A stretch of 64,000 nucleotides of DNA from Enemella evansiae (GTDB lineage: Bacteria; Pseudomonadota; Alphaproteobacteria; Rhodobacterales; Rhodobacteraceae), in NCBI GenBank assembly GCA_017255395.1, contig JAFKDC010000020.1, forward strand, positions 1 through 64,000, given 5' to 3'. This document shows, piece by piece, positions 8,180-16,298 of the stretch. The position numbers and the translations under genes are program-made. Numbering within the stretch: the first letter of the stretch is position 1; each line of letters begins with the position of its first letter. A model generated the notes under the pieces. It saw only the letters and a program-made list of their open reading frames with translations. It was not told the origin of the DNA and did not search any database.

Positions 8180-8506
8180 TGTTGGCATGAGAAAGCCCCA
8201 AGGGGTCGGGTCCGTCGTGGTCGCGCCACGATTACGCGGGCAGTGGGGCCCGAAAATCAGTAACCGCAAGCGTCGGTGACGGGTTCAAGCCGGGAACTGG
8301 GCATCACGCCCAAGGCCGGCGGCTCCCAAACCGGGCTCAGCGAAGATAAGGAAGCAGTGGCGATGGCGTTCCGGCGGTACACCCCGCTGCCGCTGGAGGA
8401 CCGCCCGCATGCGCTCGATCCCTCGATCCCGTACCTGACCCGGTCGGCGCCGCAGCGGGGTGACATCGCGCGCAGGGCGGATGCACCCGACAGCTGCCGG
8501 GACTGA
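8180..8506 (+). pseudogene. IS481-family transposase fragment
   Basis: The reading 8276-8506 contains LGITPKA, EDKEAVAMAFRRYTPLPLEDR, YLTRSAPQR and intervening residues. These align with the N-terminal region of IS481-type transposases (consensus VAFRRHTLLPLDDCLYALQP followed by IPHLTRSSLHR). A piece between ITPK and the QTGLSE segment is deleted. The whole DDE core is missing after 8506. TGTTGG near 8180 could be the outer end of the element. This accounts for the gap between the ATPase gene and tetR. Confidence 0.7.
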
Positions 8507-8542
8507 ACGCCCGGGCCCCACTGCAACCCGCCTGCTCAAAAA

Positions 8543-9211
8543 TCAGCCGGAAGCCCCTGGATCGGTGCGTAATCTGATCGCGTTCAGCGTGAAATCGACG
8601 ATATGGGCGCGCCGTTCCTCATGGGCGGCATCGCTATCCTGAACCCGGTCAAATATCCGGCTAAGAGTATGAATATTGGCAAAGTTGAAAAACGACATGG
8701 CCGCGATCGACAGATAGACATGTAGCGGGTCTAGCCCGCGCCGGAAAACCCCGTCGCGCACCCCGCGTTCAAGGGTTTCCCCAATCAATTCGATAATCGT
8801 GGTATTTGTGTTCCGCACGGTGTCCGACCCGCTCAGGTGGCGGCCGCCATGGGTATTCTCATCCGCCAGCAACCGCACGAAATCGCGATTGTCGCGCAAA
8901 TGGGCGAACGAGAAATCAATCAGCTGCCGCATTGCCTCTTCCGGCGGAAAGGCGCTCAGATCCAGCGCCGCCTCCCGTTCACGGATCTCGGAATATACCT
9001 GTTCAAGAACAGCGGTATAAAGGCCATCCTTGCTTCCAAAATAATGGTACACAAGTTGCTTATTCAGCCCTGCTCGTCGTCCGATGTCATCGACACGCGC
9101 GCCTTCCAGGCCCGCATCGGCAAAGGCTGTTCGTGCAGCCATCAGCAAATTCTGCCGCGTGGTTTCGGAAGCATCGGACCGATTTCTTTGAGGGCGCTCT
9201 GAACTGTTCAT
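8543..9211 (-). CDS. TetR-family transcriptional regulator
   Basis: A 222-residue repressor-type protein. The N-terminal helix-turn-helix is clear: TRQNLLMAARTAF, then VDDIGRRAGLNKQLVYHYFGSK (about 40-62). The C-terminal ligand domain is all-helical and resembles the broad group that includes RutR-type regulators. Start ATG 9211. It is convergent with the operon ending at 8157 and separated from it only by an IS481 fossil. The natural target would be the palindrome at 2147-2166. No comparable palindrome was seen in front of its own gene. Confidence 0.88.
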   Translation of the reverse strand: MNSSERPQRNRSDASETTRQNLLMAARTAFADAGLEGARVDDIGRRAGLNKQLVYHYFGSKDGLYTAVLEQVYSEIREREAALDLSAFPPEEAMRQLIDFSFAHLRDNRDFVRLLADENTHGGRHLSGSDTVRNTNTTIIELIGETLERGVRDGVFRRGLDPLHVYLSIAAMSFFNFANIHTLSRIFDRVQDSDAAHEERRAHIVDFTLNAIRLRTDPGASG

Positions 9212-9347
9212 GGGGTCGGATGTACTTCCTGGAAAATGCTCTCTGTTATTAGCCGATTACCCCATTGTTTGCCATGCAGAATTTGGACAATGCTCCCGCG
9301 TGCGGGGGCTGCCCCGGGGTGAACTTGCGCCCGTGAGCCAGCCCCTT

Positions 9348-9776
9348 TGAAGTGGTCCACCCACGAAGCGTGAAGTCCGGTAGGATTTCGGCGAACAGGA
9401 GGGCTACGGAATGGCTGGAAAGCGAGAGAAGCCGGAAGACATTGTCACCAAGCTGCGTCAGGTCGAGGTGCTGCACGGTCAGGGCCTGTCGATGGCGCCA
9501 GATCGGGATATCGCAGCATACGTTCTACCGGTGGCGGAAGCAGTATGGCGGGGTGAACCGGGCGCAACTGTCGCGGCTCAGGGAGCTCGAGAAGGAGACC
9601 CTGACGCTCGAGAAGCTGATCCTGACCGAGGCTGCTCAGGGAAACTTCTGAGCCCTTCGCGCCGCCGCGAGTGCCTGGAGCATGTGTGCCAGACACTCGG
9701 CGTCTCCGAACGCCGGGCCTGCCCGGTGCTCGGCCAGCGCCGCTCCACGCGGAGAGTGTCCCCCGGCGTGGTGTAG
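9348..9776 (+). pseudogene. IS3-family (IS407-like) orfA/orfB remnant
   Basis: TGAAGTGGTCCACCC at 9348 looks like the element end. OrfA starts at ATG 9411 (MAGKREKPEDIVTKLRQVEV), shifts frame near 9500, and continues as IGISQHTFYRWRKQYGG and LTLEKLILTEAAQGNF, ending at 9651. About ten residues before LTLEKL are missing. OrfB opens with SPSRRRECLEHVCQTLGVSE and is cut off at about 9752 by the neighbouring IS256-derived segment. Dead. Confidence 0.78.
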
Positions 9777-10735
9777 GAGCGCCGACCCTCGGAGAGGTCA
9801 GGGCTTGTTCAGGCGGTCACGGCGGACAGCCTGATGGTTGGATTGTCGGTGACGCGGGCGAGCGTTTCAAGCGACATGTATCGTCGGGCGACCGCCCACT
9901 CGTCGTTGGTCTCGAGCATCAGCGCGCCAACCAAGCGGATGATAGCCTCGTCGTTCGGGAAGATGCCGATGACGTCGGCGCGCCGCTTCACTTCGCGGTT
10001 CACCCGCTCCAGTGGGGTGGTCGAGGCGATCTGGGTCCAGTGCTCTCGGGGGAACGGCATGTAGGCCAAGACGTCGTCGCGGGAACTGTCCATCAGGGCG
10101 CCAAGCTTGGGCTGCTTCTCGCGCGGGGCGTTGGCCACGATCTCCCACTGCGCTTCGGGCTCGGCCTTGGTCTCCTGCGCGAAGATCGTCTTCACCATCG
10201 CCGCCACCGCGGCCCGCTGCTTGGTCGGGGCGTGGGCCAGAGCGTTCCTCATCCAGTGAATGCGGCATCTCTGGTGAGTGGCGTTGAAGACCCTGCGCGC
10301 GGCTGCCCGCAGGCCCTTGTGGTCGTCGGCGATCACCAGCTTCACACCGCGCAGGCCACGGTCAGCGCGGCTGCGCAGAAACTCGGTCCAGAAGGTCTCA
10401 GCTTCGGAGGGGCCGGTGGCGACGCCCAGCACCTCGCGCTTGCCGTCTTCGTTGACTGCCACGGCGATTATCACGGCCCGGCTGATGATGCCGTAGTATC
10501 CGTTCAGCTCTGGCAACTCTTCATCTTCAAAACCATTGCGTTTGATCTCGCGGTAGATCGACGAGCGATGCCTGCCGATCTCAGCTGCGATCTTGCTCAC
10601 AGGCACTTCTGCATTCAGCATGTCTTCGATTGCGCGTCTCTCACGCAAATTCAGCTCTGTATGGGCCATCTCCGTTCTCCTTACTTTTCAGCAAGATAGG
10701 AGATTTGTCGCAACCCACGTTAGAATGTGCCCCCT
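9752..10735 (-). mobile_element. Mosaic IS: IS256-type core joined to IS30-type 5' end
   Basis: The right border (about 9752, AGAGTGTCCCCC) abuts interrupted IS3 orfB, which suggests the IS256 element inserted there. The left part (about 10490-10735), including the leader GGGGGCACATTCTAACGTGG on the minus strand, belongs to an IS30-type element. The two are joined inside one open reading frame at about 10489. Terminal repeats were not matched to each other, as expected if each end comes from a different element. Confidence 0.65.
9809..10669 (-). pseudogene. Chimeric transposase: IS30 N-terminus fused to IS256 core
   Basis: The frame is open for 286 residues. Residues 1-60 (MAHTELNLRERRAIEDML to ELPELNGYYG) are the helix-turn-helix N-terminus of IS30-family transposases. 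From residue 61 (IISRAVIIAVAV) the sequence is the IS256/mutator family: GVATGPSEAETFW, KLVIADDHKGL (second catalytic Asp), CRIHWMRNALAH and LERVNREVKRR (catalytic Glu). The first catalytic Asp of IS256 enzymes lies just before the IISRAV segment and is missing, so the protein should not transpose. It may still be made and bind IS30 ends. Junction at about 10489. Confidence 0.75.
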
Positions 10736-10857
10736 ACACGCCGGCCAAGCCTATAATCTTGATTATGCATTAAATGCATTGTGCGCCGATCGCTGAAAAT
10801 GACCAGATCCGTCATTGAATCTGTTGATCTGTCATCGTTCAACTGCACCGCGACAGG
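10736..10857. other. Short spacer between IS mosaic and nnrS
   Basis: AT-richer than its surroundings (around TTGATTATGCATTAAATGCATTG). I see no gene, no complete FNR-type box and no strong terminator. It lies at the 3' side of nnrS and marks the junction of the IS cluster with the denitrification region. Confidence 0.4.
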
Positions 10858-12054
10858 TCATTGCGGAGCGCGGGAAACGGCTTTTTGCCCGCGTTTCGGT
10901 TGCAGAAGCCATGGCCCCAGCCGCCAGATCACGATGGCAAAGGCCGCGGTCCAGGCACCGGCTGCAAGATCGATACCATCCAGGGCGCCGATCACGACCC
11001 GCCCCGCCATGACTCTCAGCACCATGGCGATCAGCACAAGCGCAAATGCGACGACCAGAGCGCGTCCGGCGATCAGGGCCCGGCCCGTGTGCCCCATGGT
11101 CGCCCGCATCATCACGGCCACGGTCATCGCCGTCACGGCCCCGATGCCCAGCACATGCGCCCCTATATTCGGCGCGATCAGCCCCAGCGCCGATGCCGAC
11201 ACCGCCGCCAATCCCAAGGGCACCATCAGGTAGGCAAGATGCAGCATCAACAGCAGCGGCGACCGCCAGGTTGCATGGCCGCGCCAGCGCAATAGCCGGA
11301 CCATATGCAGGATGGCGGCCAGGCCTGCCCAGACCGCCACGACCATGCCCTTAGGCGCTGTAACCCAGCTGACCAAGGCGACGGCGCCGACAACAAGGCT
11401 AAGCGCATCGAACCGGTTGAACGCGGTTGGCAGGGATTTGGCACCGCGCTGAACCAGCCAGTTTCTGCTGAAGCTCGGCACGATACGCCCGCCGATCAGC
11501 ATGATCAGGAAGATCAGGAGCGCCATGCCGAAACGCCGCCCATGGGCGGCGTCACCCGACACCATCGCTTCGACGTGGAAAACGACATTGGCAAGCCAAA
11601 GCAGAGAGACAGGCACCAGCACCTTGAGATTGCGCCAGTTCCTGCCCGCCACGATCTCGCGCGCGATCATCGCGGCCACGGCCAGCAGAAAGACCTGATC
11701 CATAATCAGGACCGGCACAGGCCCCAGGCCCATCGCCCCGGCCACCGACAACCGGCCCACCAGCCAGAGCGCCAGAAGGACAGCCAGCGGCCATCCTTGT
11801 GTGGGCAGGCGGCCTGTCCAGTTCGGGACCGCCGTGAAGAGAAAACCCGCGACCACGGCTGCGCCATAGCCGAAAATCATTTCGTGGACATGCCAGTCGG
11901 TCGGCGCGAATGGCCCGCCGAGCACGACGCCGCCGCGCCAGACCGACCACCACAGCGGCAGTACCAGCAAGGCAAAGAGGGTTGCGGCCAGGAAGAAGGG
12001 TCTGAAGCCGTAGGACAGCAGGGCCGGTCCGTCAAAGGCTGCGCGCGAAGACAT
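10858..12054 (-). CDS. nnrS: NnrS family protein
   Basis: A 398-residue polytopic membrane protein with about twelve hydrophobic segments. It opens with SYGFRPFFLAATLFAL, followed by DWHVHEMIFGYGAAVVAGFLFTAVPNW split over the first loops; the WHxHEM and NW features are conserved in NnrS. NnrS is a haem- and copper-containing membrane protein that protects against NO-linked stress during denitrification. It lies downstream of the pseudoazurin gene and is separated by a hairpin at 12075-12104. It is likely transcribed by read-through from the NNR box at 12629. Confidence 0.9.
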   Translation of the reverse strand: MSSRAAFDGPALLSYGFRPFFLAATLFALLVLPLWWSVWRGGVVLGGPFAPTDWHVHEMIFGYGAAVVAGFLFTAVPNWTGRLPTQGWPLAVLLALWLVGRLSVAGAMGLGPVPVLIMDQVFLLAVAAMIAREIVAGRNWRNLKVLVPVSLLWLANVVFHVEAMVSGDAAHGRRFGMALLIFLIMLIGGRIVPSFSRNWLVQRGAKSLPTAFNRFDALSLVVGAVALVSWVTAPKGMVVAVWAGLAAILHMVRLLRWRGHATWRSPLLLMLHLAYLMVPLGLAAVSASALGLIAPNIGAHVLGIGAVTAMTVAVMMRATMGHTGRALIAGRALVVAFALVLIAMVLRVMAGRVVIGALDGIDLAAGAWTAAFAIVIWRLGPWLLQPKRGQKAVSRAPQ

Positions 12055-12074
12055 GGGTCAACTCCTTCAGGAAA

Positions 12075-12104
12075 GTTCGGGCGACCCTCGCGTGTCGCCC
12101 GAAC
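12075..12104 (-). terminator. Hairpin between pseudoazurin gene and nnrS
   Basis: An 11-bp perfect stem (GTTCGGGCGAC / GTCGCCCGAAC) with an 8-base loop. On the minus strand it is followed by TTTCC and then the nnrS ribosome-binding site AAGGAG. It probably acts as a partial terminator or 3' stabiliser, giving more pseudoazurin than NnrS mRNA. Confidence 0.6.
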
Positions 12105-12129
12105 AGGTCTTTTGACGCGGGACGATGCG

Positions 12130-12558
12130 TCATTCGACCTGTGTCAGAAGCTCCGCCATGCGGGCTTTGGCCTTTCCCTTCTGCTTGACCTCTGCCGCGC
12201 GATCGAGGTTCACCGCGTCGCCGACCTGGATCACCGCGACCATGCCCATGGCGTAATGCGGTGTGCACTTGATGCCATAGATCCCCTGCGCATCCACGGT
12301 CAGCTCGAAGGCTTCATTGAACTTGGTCTTGAAGCTCTCGACGCCGTCGGGAAGCATGCCGTCGATGCTTTCGACATTGTGGCCCTTGTCGGTGGGCAGG
12401 AAATGGATCACATCGCCCGGCGCGGCCTTCACGAAAGCGGGCTCGAAGACCATCACGCCCGCCTCGCCCCTGTTTAGCATCCTGACCTCGAAGGTCTCGG
12501 CACTGGCCGCGGTGGCGATCACGGCAAAGGCGGCAGTCATCATCAGGGATTTGAACAT
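12130..12558 (-). CDS. Pseudoazurin (blue copper electron carrier)
   Basis: A 142-residue periplasmic cupredoxin. ATG 12558 follows AAGGA; the in-frame extension upstream to 12642 crosses the regulatory box and is not used. A signal peptide ends at ASA (residue 20). Type I copper ligands are His60, Cys98, His101 and Met106, which become 40, 78, 81 and 86 after cleavage, the exact classical pseudoazurin numbering. It shuttles electrons from cytochrome bc1 to nitrite reductase, and sometimes to NosZ. No nitrite reductase lies in this window. Controlled by the box at 12629-12642, which lies 70 bases upstream. Confidence 0.92.
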   Translation of the reverse strand: MFKSLMMTAAFAVIATAASAETFEVRMLNRGEAGVMVFEPAFVKAAPGDVIHFLPTDKGHNVESIDGMLPDGVESFKTKFNEAFELTVDAQGIYGIKCTPHYAMGMVAVIQVGDAVNLDRAAEVKQKGKAKARMAELLTQVE

Positions 12559-12628
12559 CGGAACATCCTTTCTGCGTTTCCGTCTGTTTCGCTTGCCCGT
12601 GATTTGCCCTAGAAGGTCGATCCGAACG

Positions 12629-12642
12629 TTGCCCTTGCACAA
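12629..12642 (-). promoter_or_regulatory. FNR/NNR box, pseudoazurin promoter
   Basis: TTG-CCCTTGCA-CAA. Centred at 12635.5, it predicts a class II start near 12594, leaving a 36-base leader before the pseudoazurin ATG. It is too close to the regulator start (GTG 12659) to drive that gene in the same way and may instead repress it. Confidence 0.7.
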
Positions 12643-12658
12643 ACTCCGGAAAAAAACC

Positions 12659-13348
12659 GTGCCGAAGCTCGACGAAAGCCTGTTGACCGGCCTGCCGCCC
12701 TTTTGCCTGCTGCAGCGGGCGCAGATCCGCGAGATCCTCGATCAGGCGGTGTCACGCCGCTTCGATGAAGGCACGGCGATCTTCCGCGAAGGGCATGACG
12801 CCGAACGCTTCTACCTGCTGCTCGACGGCTACCTGCGGGTGGTCCGCTCGACGCCGGGGGGCGATCAGATCATCGTGCTGCATATATCCCCGGGGCAGTT
12901 GTTCGGCATCGCCCCTGCCCTGCAGCGCGACACCTATCCCGCGACGGCCATCGCCGCTGCCGAGGCGATTGCACTGTCATGGCCCGTGCGGCTTTGGGAC
13001 GACTTCACCACGCGCTATCCCGGGTTCGCCACCGAAAGCTACAAGACGCTTGGTCGGCGCCTTGGCCAGATTCACGACACGCTGACGGAAATGGCGACGC
13101 AGGCGGTGGAGAAACGCGTCGCCTCTGCGCTGCTGCGGATGGTTCACCAAAGCGGGCGCACGTCCGACAAGGGGGTCGAAATCGCCTTTCCGGTCACGCG
13201 GCAGAATATCTCGGACATGACGGGGACGACATTGCACACCGTCAGCCGGCTGCTGTCGGCCTGGCAAAAGGCGGGCATCGTCGAATCGACCCGCAAGCAT
13301 ATCGTGGTCACCGACCCCCATGCCCTGGTGCTGCTGAGCGAGGCCTGA
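12659..13348 (+). CDS. nnrR: CRP/FNR-family regulator, Dnr/NnrR type
   Basis: A 229-residue regulator. The N-terminal cyclic-nucleotide-type barrel contains [27 protein letters not shown]. The C-terminal winged helix contains [21 protein letters not shown]-like recognition residues at about 180-200. There is only one Cys in the N-terminus, so no FNR-type 4Fe-4S cluster; this fits the NO-sensing Dnr/NnrR branch. GTG 12659 is the best start; no strong ribosome site is seen (GGA 10 bases upstream). It is divergent from the pseudoazurin gene and next to nor, and likely binds the four TTG-N8-CAA boxes listed here. Confidence 0.85.
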   Translation: MPKLDESLLTGLPPFCLLQRAQIREILDQAVSRRFDEGTAIFREGHDAERFYLLLDGYLRVVRSTPGGDQIIVLHISPGQLFGIAPALQRDTYPATAIAAAEAIALSWPVRLWDDFTTRYPGFATESYKTLGRRLGQIHDTLTEMATQAVEKRVASALLRMVHQSGRTSDKGVEIAFPVTRQNISDMTGTTLHTVSRLLSAWQKAGIVESTRKHIVVTDPHALVLLSEA

Positions 13349-13351
13349 CCC

Positions 13352-13561
13352 CTAGGGCTTCAGCCGGGCCTGCACTTCCGCGCGAAACGCGTCTTCGTCC
13401 AGATCGTATTCCAGGCAAGCATCCGCAATGGCGTGAAACGGCGCGATCAGGCAGCCGGGGCACAGCATGCGCCTGTCCATGAAGGCGCCCGCCATCTCCG
13501 GCCAGGCGGCGAACAGTTCGGCCAGCGGCAAGTTCGGGTCGTCGAAGTCAGGCTGTGACAT
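13352..13561 (-). CDS. DUF1858-type redox-disulfide small protein
   Basis: A 69-residue protein. ATG 13561 follows AAGGAC. It has the family pattern NLPLAELFAAWPE, then MLCPGCLIAPFHAIADA with a CPGC redox pair and a closing helix. Such proteins are often found beside hybrid-cluster or denitrification genes and are presumed to be redox-active, but no activity is established. It is divergent from norC and shares the box at 13611-13624. Its 3' end lies four bases from the end of the convergent nnrR gene. Confidence 0.8.
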   Translation of the reverse strand: MSQPDFDDPNLPLAELFAAWPEMAGAFMDRRMLCPGCLIAPFHAIADACLEYDLDEDAFRAEVQARLKP

Positions 13562-13610
13562 GCGCGGTCCTTTCAAAGGCACATGGTGCCCGCCCCTTTC
13601 GTCGGCTTCT

Positions 13611-13624
13611 TTGCGTTTGCACAA
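13611..13624 (+). promoter_or_regulatory. FNR/NNR box, norC promoter (and DUF1858 gene)
   Basis: TTG-CGTTTGCA-CAA. A class II start at about 13659 would give a 28-base norC leader. In the other direction a start near 13576 would give a 15-base leader for the DUF1858 gene. One symmetrical box could thus serve both. A nearby TTG-N7-CAA (about 13663) has the wrong spacing. Confidence 0.7.
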
Positions 13625-13686
13625 CAAGCGGCCCGGCGGGCCCGGCTAGACAGCGGTTGTCCAAAACAATTCGACAGGACCGCGAC

Positions 13687-14139
13687 ATGTCTGAATTCCT
13701 AACAAAATCGCGGGCGAGGAACGTGTTTTACGGGGGATCCATATTCTTCGTCGTCGTGTTCGTCGCCCTGACGGCGCAAAGCCACCGGCACATCGTCGAC
13801 ACCGCGACCGCCGGGATGCCCCTGACCGAAGAGGTCGTGCTCGGCAAACATGTGTGGGAGCGCAACTCCTGCATCAATTGCCACACGCTGCACGGCGAAG
13901 GCGCCTATTTCGCCCCCGAGGTCGGCAACGTGATGACCCGCTGGGGCGTCGCCGACGACCCCGAAGGCGCCTACGAGATGCTGGACGGCTGGATGGCCGC
14001 GCAGCCCTCCGGGATCGAGGGTCGCCGCCAGATGCCCCATTTCGAGATCACCGAAGAGGAGATGCGCGGACTCGCTGAATTCCTCCGCTGGGCCGATCAG
14101 ACCGACACCCAGAACTGGCCGCCGAACGACGCGGGCTGA
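13687..14139 (+). CDS. norC: Nitric oxide reductase subunit C (cytochrome c)
   Basis: 150 residues. One N-terminal membrane anchor (FYGGSIFFVVVFVALTAQ) is followed by a periplasmic cytochrome c domain with haem site CINCH (about residue 61) and axial Met in RRQMPHFEITEEEM. It passes electrons from cytochrome c or pseudoazurin to NorB. First gene of norCBQD, 13 bases before norB. Driven by the box at 13611-13624. Confidence 0.96.
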   Translation: MSEFLTKSRARNVFYGGSIFFVVVFVALTAQSHRHIVDTATAGMPLTEEVVLGKHVWERNSCINCHTLHGEGAYFAPEVGNVMTRWGVADDPEGAYEMLDGWMAAQPSGIEGRRQMPHFEITEEEMRGLAEFLRWADQTDTQNWPPNDAG

Positions 14140-14152
14140 GGGAGACAGAACC

Positions 14153-15496
14153 ATGAAATACCAATCTCAGAAAGTGGCTTACGCCTATTTCCTCGCGGCG
14201 ATGGCGCTGTTCGGCATTCAGGTGCTGGGCGGGTTGCTGCTGGGCTGGATCTATGTCTCGCCCAACACGCTGTCCGAGGTGCTGCCCTTCAACATCGTGC
14301 GCATGATCCACACCAACGCGCTGATCGTCTGGCTGCTGCTGGGCTTCTTCGGGGCGGCCTACTACCTTGTCCCCGAGGAAAGCGAGCGCGAGATCTTCTC
14401 GGTCAGGCTTGCCTATATCCAGCTCGCCATCCTCGTGGTCGGCACGCTGGGCGCGGTGGGCTCTTACCTTGTCGGCATCCATGGCGGGCGCGAGTTCCTC
14501 GAACAGCCGTTGTGGGTCAAGGTCGGCATCCTCGTCGCGGCGGTCATCTTCCTTGTGAACGTCTCGCTGACCTTCCTTGCCGGGCGCAAGACGGCGATCA
14601 CCAACATTCTGCTCATGGGCCTGTGGCTCTTGTGCCTGCTGTGGGTCTTTGCCTTCATCAACCCGGACAACCTGAGCCTCGACAAGATGTACTGGTGGAT
14701 GGTCGTGCACCTCTGGGTCGAAGCGACCTGGGAACTGGTCATGGCCGCAATTCTCGGCTTCCTGATGCTGAAGCTGACCGGCGTGGACCGCGAGGTCATC
14801 GAGAAGTGGCTCTACGTCATCGTCGCCACCGCGCTGTTTTCCGGCATCCTCGGCACCGGGCACCATTTCTACTGGATCGGCGCGCCGGGCTACTGGCAGT
14901 GGATCGGCTCGATCTTCTCGACCTTCGAGGTGATCCCCTTCTTTGCCATGATGTCCTTTGCCTTCGTCATGGTCTGGAAGGGCCGCAAGAACCATCCCAA
15001 CAAGGCCGCGCTGCTGTGGTCTCTGGGGTCCTCCACCGTCGCCTTCTTCGGGGCCGGCGTCTGGGGCTTCCTGCATACGCTGCACGGGGTGAACTTCTAC
15101 ACCCACGGCACGCAGATCACCGCCGCGCACGGTCACCTTGCCTTCTACGGCGCCTATGTGGCCCTGAACCTTGCGATGTTCACCTATGCGATGCCGATGC
15201 TGCGGGGCCGCGATCCCTATAACCAGGTGCTGAACATGGCGAGCTTCTGGCTGATGACCGGCGGCATGGCCTTCATGACCTTCACCCTGACCTTCGCCGG
15301 CACGATCCAGACGCACATGCAGCGCATCGTGGGCGATTACTACATGGACGTGCAGGACCAGCTGGGCCTGTTCTACCTGATGCGCTTCGGGTCCGGCGTC
15401 GCCGTGGTGCTGGGTGCCCTGCTGTTCATCTACTCGATGCTCGTGGTGCGTCGCGAGGTGGTGAAACCCGGCCCCGTGGCCGTCCCGGGAGAGTGA
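14153..15496 (+). CDS. norB: Nitric oxide reductase subunit B
   Basis: 447 residues, 12 membrane helices, the normal length for a cNor catalytic subunit. The haem-b and binuclear-centre His residues lie in IRMIHTNALIVWLL-like helix II, MVVHLWVEATWELVMAAI (His plus the Glu characteristic of NOR), GTGHHFYWIG and HGHLAFYGAYVALNLAM. The non-haem iron Glu replaces the His-Tyr crosslink of oxidases. Reaction: 2 NO + 2e- + 2H+ to N2O + H2O, in the cytoplasmic membrane with NorC. Confidence 0.97.
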   Translation: MKYQSQKVAYAYFLAAMALFGIQVLGGLLLGWIYVSPNTLSEVLPFNIVRMIHTNALIVWLLLGFFGAAYYLVPEESEREIFSVRLAYIQLAILVVGTLGAVGSYLVGIHGGREFLEQPLWVKVGILVAAVIFLVNVSLTFLAGRKTAITNILLMGLWLLCLLWVFAFINPDNLSLDKMYWWMVVHLWVEATWELVMAAILGFLMLKLTGVDREVIEKWLYVIVATALFSGILGTGHHFYWIGAPGYWQWIGSIFSTFEVIPFFAMMSFAFVMVWKGRKNHPNKAALLWSLGSSTVAFFGAGVWGFLHTLHGVNFYTHGTQITAAHGHLAFYGAYVALNLAMFTYAMPMLRGRDPYNQVLNMASFWLMTGGMAFMTFTLTFAGTIQTHMQRIVGDYYMDVQDQLGLFYLMRFGSGVAVVLGALLFIYSMLVVRREVVKPGPVAVPGE

Positions 15497-15499
15497 ACC

Positions 15500-16294
15500 A
15501 TGAAAGACCTGACCAACCCCGACCTGCCGTTCTACCATGAGCAATCCGATGAATGCGCGGTGTTCCAGACGGCCCACGAAAACTGCCTGCCCCTTCTGCT
15601 GAAGGGGCCGACAGGCTGCGGCAAGACCCGTTTCGTCGAACACATGGCCGCGCGGCTGGACCTGCCGCTTCACACCGTCGCCTGTCACGACGACCTGTCG
15701 GCGGCGGACCTGATCGGCCGCTACCTGCTGAAAGGGGGGGAAACCGTCTGGGTCGACGGCCCGCTGACCCGGGCGGTGCGCGAGGGCGGCATCTGCTATC
15801 TCGACGAGGTGGTCGAGGCCCGCAAGGATGTCACCGTCGTCCTGCACCCGCTGACCGACGACCGGCGCAGGCTGGTCATCGACCGCACCGGCGAGGAATT
15901 GCAGGCGCCCAGGCCCTTCATGCTGGTTGCCAGCTACAACCCCGGCTACCAGAATGTTCTGAAGAAACTCAAACCCTCGACACGGCAGCGGTTTGTCTCC
16001 ATCGGCTTCGATTTCCCGACCCCGGAGGCCGAGACCCCGGTGGTCATGCGGGAAAGTGGGCTGGATGAGGGGCGCGCCACTGCGCTGGTGCGGCTGGCGG
16101 GCAAGATCCGGGCGCTGTCGGGCATGGATCTCGAGGAAGGCGTCTCGACCCGCCTGCTGATCTATGCCGCCACGATGATCGCGGGCGGCATGACCGTGGA
16201 GCGCGCCATCGGGGCCGCCATCATCGAACCGCTCTCGGACGAGCCGGACGTGCAGCAGGCGCTGCGCGATCTGGCCGCCGTGGTCTACGGGTGA
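15500..16294 (+). CDS. norQ: NorQ, MoxR-type AAA+ ATPase for NOR assembly
   Basis: 264 residues. Walker A GPTGCGKTR (about 35-43), Walker B ICYLDEVVEA (about 100), sensor residues near VASYNPGYQN. NorQ works with NorD to insert the non-haem iron (FeB) into NorB. The start is three bases after the norB stop, and norD begins four bases after its own stop. Confidence 0.95.
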   Translation: MKDLTNPDLPFYHEQSDECAVFQTAHENCLPLLLKGPTGCGKTRFVEHMAARLDLPLHTVACHDDLSAADLIGRYLLKGGETVWVDGPLTRAVREGGICYLDEVVEARKDVTVVLHPLTDDRRRLVIDRTGEELQAPRPFMLVASYNPGYQNVLKKLKPSTRQRFVSIGFDFPTPEAETPVVMRESGLDEGRATALVRLAGKIRALSGMDLEEGVSTRLLIYAATMIAGGMTVERAIGAAIIEPLSDEPDVQQALRDLAAVVYG

Positions 16295-16298
16295 GGCC

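Noticed and set aside
8190-8230. Terminator after the ATPase gene
   Set aside because: The CGTGG/CCACG stem is short, has no T-run, and the region is better explained as the end of an IS481 fragment.
10820-10850. TTGATCTGTCATCGTTCAAC as an FNR box
   Set aside because: Arm spacing does not give TTG-N8-CAA and it lies downstream of nnrS with no gene start in a suitable position.
13663-13675. Second NNR box TTGTCCAAAACAA before norC
   Set aside because: Spacer is seven bases instead of eight, and it would overlap the presumed transcription start.
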